Of a DNA stretch of 62,395 nucleotides, positions 1-9,105 are shown one piece after another. Source of the stretch: Gammaproteobacteria bacterium (GTDB lineage Bacteria; Pseudomonadota; Gammaproteobacteria; Thiohalomonadales; Thiohalomonadaceae); NCBI GenBank assembly GCA_023228645.1, contig JALOAT010000019.1, positions 1-62,395 of the forward strand, in the 5' to 3' direction. The notes beneath the pieces were generated by a model. It ran no database searches and was not told the origin of the DNA. It was given only the letters and a program-made list of their open reading frames with translations. Numbering within the stretch: the first letter of the stretch is position 1; each line of letters begins with the position of its first letter. The position numbers and the translations under genes are program-made.

Positions 1-110
1 GGCATGATGCCGACCTCGCCCAGCACCGCGGGGGCGAACAGCGCCTCCGCCGTGCCGGAGAAGATCTGCTTCTCCGCACTCACGATGTCCACGTGGATCG
101 TCATAGCCAT
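1..110 (-). CDS. atpC: ATP synthase epsilon subunit (partial, N-terminal part only)
   Basis: This is the N-terminal part of the F1 epsilon subunit of the central stalk; the rest lies beyond the left edge of the window. About 36 codons are visible, starting MAMTIHVDIVSAEKQIFSG, the usual opening of proteobacterial AtpC. The ATG at 110 is preceded by a GGGGGTAAG ribosome binding site, which favours it over the second in-frame ATG at 104. It follows atpD by 21 bases and is the last gene of the canonical atpIBEFHAGDC operon. Confidence 0.93.
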   Translation of the reverse strand, partial: MAMTIHVDIVSAEKQIFSGTAEALFAPAVLGEVGIM

Positions 111-131
111 GGCTTACCCCCCTGGCGCCGA

Positions 132-1508
132 TTACAGGCGCTTGGCCTTCTCGACCGCCTCGTCGATGGAGCCGACCATGTAGAACGCCTGCTCGGGCAG
201 GTGGTCGAACTCGCCTTCCACGATGCCCTTGAAGCCGCGGATGGTGTCCTTCAGGGAGACGTACTTGCCGGGCGAACCGGTGAACACCTCGGCCACGAAG
301 AACGGCTGCGACAGGAAGCGCTGGATCTTACGGGCGCGGGACACGATGAGCTTGTCGTCTTCGGACAGCTCGTCCATGCCCAGGATGGCGATGATGTCGC
401 GCAGTTCCTTGTAGCGCTGCAGGGTCTGCTGCACCGCACGGGCCGTGTTGTAGTGCTCGTGGCCCACCACCAGCGGGTCGAGCTGGCGGGAGGTGGAGTC
501 CAGCGGATCCACGGCGGGGTAGATACCCAGCGCGGCGATGTCGCGGGACAGCACGACGGTGGCGTCCAAGTGAGCGAAGGTGGTGGCGGGCGACGGGTCG
601 GTGAGGTCGTCCGCGGGCACGTACACGGCCTGGATGGAGGTGATGGAACCGATCTTGGTGGAGGTGATGCGCTCCTGGAGCACACCCATTTCCTCGGCCA
701 GGGTCGGCTGGTAACCCACCGCGGACGGCATACGGCCGAGCAGTGCGGACACCTCGGTACCGGCCAGGGTGTAGCGGTAGATGTTGTCGATGAACAGCAG
801 CACGTCGCGGCCTTCGTCGCGGAAGTACTCGGCCATGGTCAGGCCGGTCAGCGCCACGCGCAGACGGTTGCCGGGCGGCTCGTTCATCTGGCCGTACACC
901 AGGGCCACCTTGTCGAGAACGTTGGAGTCCTTCATCTCGTGGTAGAAGTCGTTGCCCTCACGGGTACGCTCACCGACGCCGGCGAACACGGAGTAACCGC
1001 TGTGCTCGATGGCGATGTTACGGATGAGCTCCATCATGTTCACGGTCTTGCCCACGCCGGCACCGCCGAACAGGCCGACCTTGCCGCCCTTGGCGAAGGG
1101 GCAGATCAGGTCGATGACCTTGATGCCCGTTTCCAGCAGTTCGGTGGAGGCCGCCAGCTCTTCGTAGCTGGGCGCCTTGCGGTGGATGGAGGCGCGCACC
1201 TCTTCGCCCACCGGACCCTTCTGGTCGACCGGGTTGCCCAGCACGTCCATGATGCGGCCCAGGGTGGCCTTGCCAACGGGCACACTGATCGGTGCGCCGG
1301 TGCCGGCCACGGCCATGCCGCGGCGCAGGCCGTCGGAGGAACCCATGGCGATGGTGCGAACGATGCCGTCGCCGAGCTGCTGCTGGACTTCCAGCGTCAG
1401 GCCCGCTTCGTCCACCTTCAGCGCGTCCAGGACCTTGGGCATCGCATCGCGCGGGAACTCGACGTCGATAACGGCGCCGATGATTTGCGTAATCTTTCCA
1501 GAACTCAT
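132..1508 (-). CDS. atpD: F1 ATP synthase beta subunit
   Basis: This is the catalytic beta subunit of the F1 sector (458 residues, normal length). The Walker A loop GGAGVGKT is at residues 148-155, followed by the GERTREGNDFY segment and the Walker B region ending in FIDNIYRYTLAG. The DELSEED-type lever appears as DELSEDD, a conservative variant near residue 380. The protein aligns along its whole length with the E. coli subunit from memory. It forms alpha3beta3 with AtpA and is translated from the atp polycistron between atpG and atpC. Confidence 0.98.
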   Translation of the reverse strand: MSSGKITQIIGAVIDVEFPRDAMPKVLDALKVDEAGLTLEVQQQLGDGIVRTIAMGSSDGLRRGMAVAGTGAPISVPVGKATLGRIMDVLGNPVDQKGPVGEEVRASIHRKAPSYEELAASTELLETGIKVIDLICPFAKGGKVGLFGGAGVGKTVNMMELIRNIAIEHSGYSVFAGVGERTREGNDFYHEMKDSNVLDKVALVYGQMNEPPGNRLRVALTGLTMAEYFRDEGRDVLLFIDNIYRYTLAGTEVSALLGRMPSAVGYQPTLAEEMGVLQERITSTKIGSITSIQAVYVPADDLTDPSPATTFAHLDATVVLSRDIAALGIYPAVDPLDSTSRQLDPLVVGHEHYNTARAVQQTLQRYKELRDIIAILGMDELSEDDKLIVSRARKIQRFLSQPFFVAEVFTGSPGKYVSLKDTIRGFKGIVEGEFDHLPEQAFYMVGSIDEAVEKAKRL

Positions 1509-1547
1509 TTCAGTTCCCCTTAAGTACTCGAATTCGTATCCGGCCGG

Positions 1548-2411
1548 TCAGACCGCCGCGGCGCCCGCAACGATCTCGGAGATCTCTTGCGTGATGGCCG
1601 CCTGGCGCGCCTTGTTGTAGGCCAGCTGCAATTGGTCGATGAGGTTGCCCGCGTTGTCGGACGCCGCCTTCATGGCGACCATGCGTGCCGCCATTTCGCA
1701 AGCGATGTTCTCCACCACGCCCTGATAGACCTGGGATTCCACGAAACGCGGCAGCAACTGGTCGAGGACGACCTCCGCCTGCGGCTCATAGATGTAGTCC
1801 CAGTGGTGCTTGAGTTCGTTTTCCGTGACCGTGGCCTTGACGGGAAGCAGCTGGCTCACCTCGGGCTTCTGGGTCATGGTGTTGACGAACTCGTTGCTCA
1901 GGATGTGGAGCTGATCGATGCGGCCTTCGTTGAACGCGTCGAGCATCACCTTGACCGTGCCGATGAGCTGGTCGAGGCGCGGGGCATCGCCCAGCTGTGA
2001 CGCCTGGGCGACGATGTTGGCGCCGAGGCGACGGAAGAAACCCGTCGCCTTCTGACCGATCACGCACAGGTCCACCTCGAGGCCGGCCTTCTGCCAATCC
2101 TTCAGCTGGCGCAGGGCCAGGCGGAACAGATTGGCATTGAGGCCGCCGCACAGGCCGCGATCCGAGGAGACCACGACCAGGCCCACGCGCTTGACCGGGC
2201 GCTCGACCATGTACGGATGGCGGTACTCGGGATGCGCGTGCGCAAGGTGACCAATCACGCTCCGGATACGTTGTGCGTAGGGCCGGGAGGCTGCCATGCG
2301 TTCCTGCGCCCTGCGCATTTTGCTGGCGGCCACCATCTCCATGGCGCGCGTGATCTTCTGAGTATTCTTGATACTCTTGATCTTGCCGCGAATCTCTTTA
2401 CCGCTTGCCAT
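1548..2411 (-). CDS. atpG: F1 ATP synthase gamma subunit
   Basis: This is the rotary shaft of F1 (287 residues, the same as E. coli). The N-terminal helix begins MASGKEIRGKIKSIKNTQKITRAMEMVAASKMR. The C-terminal helix contains the conserved ARMVAMKAASDNAGNLI segment and ends in AYNKARQAAITQEISEIV; these two helices form the coiled coil inside alpha3beta3. It lies between atpA (14-base gap) and atpD (39-base gap) and shows no anomaly. Confidence 0.98.
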   Translation of the reverse strand: MASGKEIRGKIKSIKNTQKITRAMEMVAASKMRRAQERMAASRPYAQRIRSVIGHLAHAHPEYRHPYMVERPVKRVGLVVVSSDRGLCGGLNANLFRLALRQLKDWQKAGLEVDLCVIGQKATGFFRRLGANIVAQASQLGDAPRLDQLIGTVKVMLDAFNEGRIDQLHILSNEFVNTMTQKPEVSQLLPVKATVTENELKHHWDYIYEPQAEVVLDQLLPRFVESQVYQGVVENIACEMAARMVAMKAASDNAGNLIDQLQLAYNKARQAAITQEISEIVAGAAAV

Positions 2412-2425
2412 CGCTGCCTACCCCG

Positions 2426-3967
<1,542 letters not shown>

Positions 3968-3989
3968 GTGTCTGTCCTCTAGAGGGCGA

Positions 3990-4526
3990 TCAGCGCATCA
4001 GCTCGGAGCCGAGCTTGTCCAGCCGGCTTACGGCCGAGCCGTCGATGACCATGTCGCCCGCGCGAATGATGGCGCCGCCCAGCAACGACCCGTCGACTTT
4101 GACGTTCAGGCTGATTTCACGACCCAGGCGCTTCTTGAGAGCCGCCGCCAATTCTTTCTTCTGGCTTTCGGTCAGTTCCATCGCCGTGACGACCTCCGCC
4201 TCGAGCGTGCCTTCGGCCTGCGCACGTTCGATCTCGAAGAGCGCTGCGACCTCGGGCAGCAGATTCAGGCGGCCGTTGTCGGCCAGCACCCGCACCATGT
4301 TCTTGCCGGCGTCGTTCAACTTGTCGCCGCAGACGGCGAAGAAGATGTCGAGCACCTGCTCACCGGTGAGGCGCGGGCTGTCGATGACCTTTGCCATTTC
4401 GGGATCGGTGGCCACGGCGGCGGCCAGTCCCAGCATCTCGGACCAACGCTTCAGCGCCTTCTGCTCGGCAGCGAGCTTGAAGACCGCCTGGGCGTACGGG
4501 CGCGCTATCGTCGTTATCTCAGCCAT
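3990..4526 (-). CDS. atpH: F1 ATP synthase delta subunit
   Basis: This is the delta subunit (178 residues; E. coli has 177) that joins the top of F1 to the b-subunit stator. It begins MAEITTIARPYAQAVFKLA, the family hallmark. The C-terminal half carries the conserved pattern LGREISLNVKVDGSLLGGAIIRAGDMVIDGS near residues 135-165. It sits 11 bases after atpF and 22 before atpA. Confidence 0.97.
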   Translation of the reverse strand: MAEITTIARPYAQAVFKLAAEQKALKRWSEMLGLAAAVATDPEMAKVIDSPRLTGEQVLDIFFAVCGDKLNDAGKNMVRVLADNGRLNLLPEVAALFEIERAQAEGTLEAEVVTAMELTESQKKELAAALKKRLGREISLNVKVDGSLLGGAIIRAGDMVIDGSAVSRLDKLGSELMR

Positions 4527-4537
4527 TGCCGCTGACC

Positions 4538-5008
4538 TTAGATTTGTGCCACGAGGTCTTTGAGCATCGACTCGTGGGACTTGGCGTCGATCTCCTTGCG
4601 GAGAACCTTACCGGCGCCAGCCACAGCGAGCGATACCACCTGGCCGCGAAGTTGTTCCTTGGCGCGGAACACTTCCTGCTCGATTTCCGCATTGGCGGCC
4701 GCCTTCAGGCGGTCACCCTCGGAGCGAGCGGCGTTCTTCGCCTCATCGATGATCTCGTTGGCGCGCTGCTCGGCCTTGGCGATGATCTCGGCGGCACGGT
4801 CGCGTGCCTCGTGGATCACCTCGGCAGCACGCTTTTCGGCGAGCTCCTGCTGGTGCTTGCCACGCTCGGCGGCGGCGAGGCCATCGGCGATCGTGTTCTT
4901 GCGTTCGTTGAGTACGTTGATGAGCGGAGGCCACACGAACTTCATTACGAACCAGACAAACACGAAGAATGCGATGGACTGACCGATCAGCGTCAGATTG
5001 ATGTTCAT
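4538..5008 (-). CDS. atpF: Fo ATP synthase b subunit
   Basis: This is the stator b subunit of Fo (156 residues, the same as E. coli). An N-terminal membrane segment (about residues 5-25, LTLIGQSIAFFVFVWFVMKF) is followed by a long charged, Ala-rich amphipathic helix that forms the right-handed peripheral stalk dimer. Only one b gene is present, as in non-photosynthetic proteobacteria. It lies between atpE and atpH. Confidence 0.97.
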   Translation of the reverse strand: MNINLTLIGQSIAFFVFVWFVMKFVWPPLINVLNERKNTIADGLAAAERGKHQQELAEKRAAEVIHEARDRAAEIIAKAEQRANEIIDEAKNAARSEGDRLKAAANAEIEQEVFRAKEQLRGQVVSLAVAGAGKVLRKEIDAKSHESMLKDLVAQI

Positions 5009-5072
5009 AGTCGCACCTCGTGCTGTGTTACACGGACGGGAAGTCTTGACGTGTCGTCAAGAAGAAGAGGCC

Positions 5073-5309
5073 TTAGCCTCCGACCACCGCGAACAGCACG
5101 TAGAAGGCGATACCGACCGCGATCATCGGCACGGCGTCCACCAGACCCATGATGATGAAGAACTGGGTGCGGAGCAGCGGGATGAGCTCGGGCTGGCGGG
5201 CGGCGCCGTCAAGGAAGCGGGCACCGAGGATGCCGATACCGATGGAGGCGCCGAGGGCACCGAAGGACAGCATCAGGGCGCCGGCGATGTAGATCAGGGC
5301 TTGTTCCAT
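5073..5309 (-). CDS. atpE: Fo ATP synthase c subunit (proton type)
   Basis: This is the ring-forming proteolipid of Fo (78 residues, two membrane helices). Helix 1 has the Gly/Ala-rich packing motif GASIGIGILGA; the polar loop is ARQPEL. The ion-binding carboxylate in helix 2 is Asp58, within GLVDAVPMIAVG, as in E. coli. The Gln and Glu-Thr ligands of sodium-type rings are absent, so the enzyme is inferred to be proton-coupled. The gene lies between atpB and atpF, with 64 untranslated bases before atpF. Confidence 0.97.
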   Translation of the reverse strand: MEQALIYIAGALMLSFGALGASIGIGILGARFLDGAARQPELIPLLRTQFFIIMGLVDAVPMIAVGIAFYVLFAVVGG

Positions 5310-5355
5310 TGTTCTCTCCTACAAGTTTTAGAAGTGATTAATTACGAAACCGAAA

Positions 5356-6225
5356 TCAGTGGTGTTCGGCGTGGGCCATATCCAGATACACGATGGTCAG
5401 CGTCATGAAGATAAACGCCTGCAGGGTGATGATCAGAATGTGGAAGATGGCCCAGCCGAGCTGCAGCACGCCGCCGAACAGGCCGAGCGCCCAGCCCGCG
5501 CCATACATGAGCGCGATCAGGATGAAGATCATCTCGCCGGCGTACATGTTGCCGAACAGTCGCAGGGCGAGCGAAATGGGGCGCGCCAGCAGTGAGACAC
5601 CTTCGAGAATGAGGTTGACGGGCGCGAGCCACTTGGGGAAGGGCTGGAAGGCGAGTTCCGCGGCGAAGCCGCCAAGACCTTTTACCTTCACGCTGTAGTA
5701 GAGGATCAGCCAGAACACCGCGATGGCCATGCCGAAGGTGATGTTCGGATCGGTGCTCGGCACGATCTTGAAATAGACGTGGTGCGGGTCCATACCCAGG
5801 AAGGTCGCCCCCACCCACGCGGCGGCCTGCGGCAGCCAGTCGATGGCGATGAGGTCCATGAAGTTCATGAGGAAGACCCAGACGAACACAGTCAGCGCGA
5901 TGGGCGCGACGATGTCGTTCTTGCCCGAGAAGGAGCCGCGCACACTGTGATCAATGAATTCGACGATCCACTCGACGAAATTCTGCAGCCCGGTCGGCAC
6001 ACCGGCGCTGGCCTTCTTGGCAGCACTGCGGAAGGCGAAGAAGAAGATCAGACCGAGGATCAGCGACCAGGCCATGGAGTCCACATGGATGGCCCAGAAG
6101 CCCATTTCCTTGGCTTCCGCGGCGGTATGGGCGAAGCCCCAGTGACCGTCGGGGAACTGACCATAGGTCAGGTTGGTGAGGTGGTGTCTGATGTAGTCTG
6201 ATGAAGTCAGCGTGTCAGTCGCCAT
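5356..6225 (-). CDS. atpB: Fo ATP synthase a subunit
   Basis: This is the proton-channel subunit of Fo (289 residues, 5-6 membrane helices). The essential Arg lies in the conserved segment SLALRLFGNMYAGE near residue 225, and the last helix is QAFIFMTLTIVYLDMA. It starts 19 bases inside the end of atpI, suggesting translational coupling. A run of acidic and His residues at the N-terminus is typical of proteobacterial AtpB. Confidence 0.97.
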   Translation of the reverse strand: MATDTLTSSDYIRHHLTNLTYGQFPDGHWGFAHTAAEAKEMGFWAIHVDSMAWSLILGLIFFFAFRSAAKKASAGVPTGLQNFVEWIVEFIDHSVRGSFSGKNDIVAPIALTVFVWVFLMNFMDLIAIDWLPQAAAWVGATFLGMDPHHVYFKIVPSTDPNITFGMAIAVFWLILYYSVKVKGLGGFAAELAFQPFPKWLAPVNLILEGVSLLARPISLALRLFGNMYAGEMIFILIALMYGAGWALGLFGGVLQLGWAIFHILIITLQAFIFMTLTIVYLDMAHAEHH

Positions 6226-6611
6226 TTCTTCTTCCCAGAAACGAATGCCGTAGAAACCAGTTGAGCGGCCAGGCCAACCAAAAACCCCAGCATGAGAGGC
6301 AATGGCGCCAAGCGCAGGACGCCGAAGCCCACAGCGAACAGGCCGATGGCCGTCGCCAGGCGGGAGATCGCGGTCCCGTAAATCAATGCGGCATTGGCGG
6401 CGGGGTTGGCGCCCGTCCGCTCGGCGCGTCGCGTGGAACGGATGAGGATCAACGTCCCGGCGATCGCAATGAAGCCACCGTAAAGCACCGCCCCGGCAGT
6501 CACTTGCCCGTACAGAAAATAGGTGATGCCGGCCGCGGGCAACAGCATCAATGCCTGGATCAGGAGCAGTCTGCGAGTGTATTGCCGCAGCTGGGCATGC
6601 TTGATGCTCAT
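6207..6611 (-). CDS. atpI: ATP synthase assembly protein AtpI
   Basis: This is a small hydrophobic protein (134 residues, four predicted membrane helices) that heads the operon. AtpI is thought to help c-ring assembly and Mg2+ handling. The ATG at 6611 is chosen because a GAGAAGG ribosome binding site lies 5 bases before it. The GTG two codons upstream (6617) would overlap that site. The AtpI family diverges quickly, so identity rests on position, size and topology. Confidence 0.88.
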   Translation of the reverse strand: MSIKHAQLRQYTRRLLLIQALMLLPAAGITYFLYGQVTAGAVLYGGFIAIAGTLILIRSTRRAERTGANPAANAALIYGTAISRLATAIGLFAVGFGVLRLAPLPLMLGFLVGLAAQLVSTAFVSGKKKWRLTR

Positions 6612-6701
6612 GCGCACCTTCTCGGTTCGCGGAACCGCGCAGCGGCAGACATTCAGACTCAGTCTGGAATATGACCGGGGGTTAGCTTTCGAGCGGCGCG
6701 G

Positions 6702-6730
6702 AGTATATCGGCGGCCCCCCCGAGGGTCAA
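6702..6730 (-). promoter_or_regulatory. Sigma-70 promoter of the atp operon
   Basis: Read on the minus strand there is a -35 TTGACC (6725-6730), a 17-base spacer containing seven consecutive G, and a -10 TATACT (6702-6707). Transcription would start near 6695, giving a leader of roughly 85 bases before atpI. This is one of the best promoter matches in the window and suits a highly expressed operon. Confidence 0.75.
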
Positions 6731-6803
6731 GGAACTTGCGAATATCCTGATAAAGTGAACTTCGCGAGATCGTCCGACCGCGCCTTGTAACGACAGTACG
6801 TCC

Positions 6804-7667
6804 TTACTCGTCCCGGATGTGCGCGAGGATGCCGTCGAGCTCGTCCAGGGTGTTGTAGTGGATCACCAGCTTGCCCTTGCCCTTGCTGTCCTGGATGGCG
6901 ACCTTGGCGCCGAGGCGCTCGGAGAGGTCCTGTTCCAGGCGGCGCACGTCCGGGTCGACCTTCGGGGCCGGGGCGGTCTTGGGGCCGGACTGGAGCTGGC
7001 GCACCAGGCGTTCGGTCTCGCGCACCGACAGGCCCTTGGCGACCACGGTGCGGGCGGCCTGATTCTGAAGGTCGCCCTCGAGGCCCAACAGGGCGCGGGC
7101 GTGGCCCATTTCGATGTCGCCGTTTTCCAGCAGGCGCTTCACGTCCTCGTTGAGGCTCAGCAGGCGCAGCAGGTTCGACACCGCGGCGCGCGAGCGGCCC
7201 ACGGCGTCGGACACGGCCTGGTGGGTCATCTGGAATTCCTCGATGAGCCGGTGCAGGGCGTGGGCCTCTTCCATGGGGTTGAGGGCCTCGCGCTGGATGT
7301 TCTCGATGAGCGCCATGGCCATGGCGGTGTTGTCCGGCACGTCGCGCACCACGGCGGGGATTTCGTGCAGCCCGGCCATCTGGGTGGCGCGCCAGCGGCG
7401 CTCGCCGGCGATGATCTCGTAGCGGCCGGCGGAGATCGGCCGCACCACGATGGGCTGCACCACGCCCTGGGCGCGGATGGAGGCGGCCAGTTCTTCGAGG
7501 CTTTCCGGGTGCATGTCCACGCGCGGCTGGTAGCGGCCGCGCTGGATGACGTCGACGGGGAGATTGCGGAGCTCGCCCTCGACGGGCGCTTCGGGGGACA
7601 GGTCGGCGCCGTGGCCGAGCAAGGCGTCGAGTCCGCGTCCGAGACCGCGTTTTTTTCCTACAGCCAT
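6804..7667 (-). CDS. parB: Chromosome-partitioning protein ParB (Spo0J)
   Basis: This is the CTP-dependent DNA clamp that loads at parS (287 residues). Domains in order: a basic N-terminal tail (KKRGLGRGLDALLG) that stimulates ParA; the ParB/Srx fold with the CTP-binding GERR motif (residues 88-91) and ENIQRE (112-117); a helix-turn-helix at about 145-170; and a C-terminal dimerisation domain. The open frame continues further upstream, but the ATG at 7667 is supported by a GAGGA site 5 bases away and lies 8 bases after the parA stop. Matching parS sites occur in recF (22770-22785 and 23382-23397). Confidence 0.97.
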   Translation of the reverse strand: MAVGKKRGLGRGLDALLGHGADLSPEAPVEGELRNLPVDVIQRGRYQPRVDMHPESLEELAASIRAQGVVQPIVVRPISAGRYEIIAGERRWRATQMAGLHEIPAVVRDVPDNTAMAMALIENIQREALNPMEEAHALHRLIEEFQMTHQAVSDAVGRSRAAVSNLLRLLSLNEDVKRLLENGDIEMGHARALLGLEGDLQNQAARTVVAKGLSVRETERLVRQLQSGPKTAPAPKVDPDVRRLEQDLSERLGAKVAIQDSKGKGKLVIHYNTLDELDGILAHIRDE

Positions 7668-7675
7668 GGTGTTCC

Positions 7676-8461
7676 TCAGACGGCGATGGCCGCACGCAGG
7701 CCGCTGCGGCGCAGGATCTCGCCGGCGAGGGCGAGGTAACTGATGGCGCCACGCGAGGTGCGGTCGTAGGTGATGACGGGCAGGCCGTGACTGGGCGCCT
7801 CGGCGAGGCGCACGTTGCGCGGCACGATGGTGCGATAGACCCTGTCGCCGAAGTGCTGGAGCAACTGGGCCGACACGTCGTTGGCCAGGTTGTTGCGCGG
7901 GTCGTACATGGTGCGCAGCAGGCCCTCGACCTCCAGCCTCGTATTCACCGAGCCGCGGATCTGGTTGATGGTGTCGAGCAGCGCACTCAGGCCCTCCAGG
8001 GCGTAATACTCGCACTGCATGGGAATGAGTACCGAGTCCGCGGCCACCAGGGCGTTCACGGTGAGCATGTTGAGCGATGGCGGGCAGTCGATGAGGATGA
8101 AATCGTATTCATCGCGGACCGGCTGCAGGGCCTCGCGCAGGCGGCGCTCGCGGTTGGGCAGCTGCAGCATCTGCACCTCGGCGGCGGTGAGATCGCCGGT
8201 GGTGGGCACCATATCGTAGCCGGCCTTTTCGGCGCGCACGATCACCTCGCGCGCGGAGGCCTCGCCGAGCAGCAGGTCGTAGCTGGAGCGCTCAAGGGCA
8301 TGGCGATCCACGCCGCTACCGGCGGTGGCGTTGGCCTGCGGGTCCATGTCCACCACCAGCACGCGGCACTTGGTCGCGGCCAGCGAGGCGCCGAGATTGA
8401 TGCAGGTGGTCGTCTTGCCGACGCCGCCCTTCTGATTGGTTACTGCGATGACCTTGCCCAT
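7676..8461 (-). CDS. parA: Chromosome-partitioning ATPase ParA (Soj)
   Basis: This is a Walker-type ATPase (261 residues) that positions ParB-parS complexes. The deviant Walker A motif KGGVGKTT occupies residues 11-18, a second motif VDMDPQANAT follows at about 40, and LIDCPPS at about 121. The ATG at 8461 is preferred: a GAGGG ribosome binding site lies 9 bases upstream, whereas the TTG at 8470 would abut it. The gene begins 5 bases after rsmG, forming an mnmG-rsmG-parA-parB operon. Confidence 0.97.
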   Translation of the reverse strand: MGKVIAVTNQKGGVGKTTTCINLGASLAATKCRVLVVDMDPQANATAGSGVDRHALERSSYDLLLGEASAREVIVRAEKAGYDMVPTTGDLTAAEVQMLQLPNRERRLREALQPVRDEYDFILIDCPPSLNMLTVNALVAADSVLIPMQCEYYALEGLSALLDTINQIRGSVNTRLEVEGLLRTMYDPRNNLANDVSAQLLQHFGDRVYRTIVPRNVRLAEAPSHGLPVITYDRTSRGAISYLALAGEILRRSGLRAAIAV

Positions 8462-8466
8462 GGCAC

Positions 8467-9105
8467 TCAACCCTCTTCGCCCGCGGGTGCGATGCGCACC
8501 AGATGACGGGCGCCTTCCAGACCGGGCACGTGCAGCTCCACCACGTCCTGCACACGAAAGCCCGGCGGAACGGCCGCCAGCTCGTCGCGCGGATAGGCGC
8601 CCTTCATGGCAAGGAAGCGACCGTCGGCGGCGAGCAGGTGCCCGGAGGCCGCGAGCATATCAGCAAGCGTGGCGAACGCGCGAGTTACCACCGTGTCGCA
8701 GGGCGCAGGCGGGCGGTACTGCTCGGCGCGGGCGTGAACCACGTCAAGGTTGCGCAGCTGGAGCTCCGCGGCCGCCTGCACGAGAAAACGTGTCTTCTTG
8801 CCGTTGCTGTCGAGCAAGGTGAAATGCCGCTCTGGACAGGCAATGGCGAGCGGGACGCCGGGCAGGCCGGCGCCGGTGCCCACGTCGCAGATGCGCTCGC
8901 CGTGCAGATAGCCGGTGATGGACAGGCTGTCGAGCAGGTGTTTTTCGATCATCTCCGCCGGGTCGCGCACGGCGGTGAGGTTGTAGGCGCGGTTCCACTT
9001 CACCAACAGCGCCACGTAGGCCATGAGCCGGTCGAGGGCGGCGGTATCCAGCGGCACGCCGAGCTGCGCTGCGCCGGTGGTGAGGCGGGTGCGATCGTCG
9101 TTCAT
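8467..9105 (-). CDS. rsmG: 16S rRNA (guanine-527-N7)-methyltransferase
   Basis: RsmG (GidB) methylates G527 of 16S rRNA using S-adenosylmethionine (212 residues). The signature KWNRAYNLTAVRDP is near residue 40, the SAM-binding glycine motif DVGTGAGLPGVPLAIA is near residue 75, and KTRFL follows. It overlaps mnmG by 4 bases (stop and start fused) and precedes parA, the usual order near oriC. It is slightly shorter at the C-terminus than some homologues. Confidence 0.97.
   Translation of the reverse strand: MNDDRTRLTTGAAQLGVPLDTAALDRLMAYVALLVKWNRAYNLTAVRDPAEMIEKHLLDSLSITGYLHGERICDVGTGAGLPGVPLAIACPERHFTLLDSNGKKTRFLVQAAAELQLRNLDVVHARAEQYRPPAPCDTVVTRAFATLADMLAASGHLLAADGRFLAMKGAYPRDELAAVPPGFRVQDVVELHVPGLEGARHLVRIAPAGEEG

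Noticed and set aside
93..1523. A 476-codon open frame antisense to atpD, and similar long frames opposite atpA, mnmG (9132-11837) and gyrB (24063-26204)
   Set aside because: They run exactly opposite clear housekeeping genes, have low-complexity His/Gly/Arg-rich translations and lack ribosome binding sites. They are by-products of high GC content.
5073..5309. Sodium-coupled ATP synthase, considered because haloalkaliphilic relatives exist
   Set aside because: The c subunit has Asp58 and lacks the Gln and Glu-Thr ligands of sodium-binding rings.
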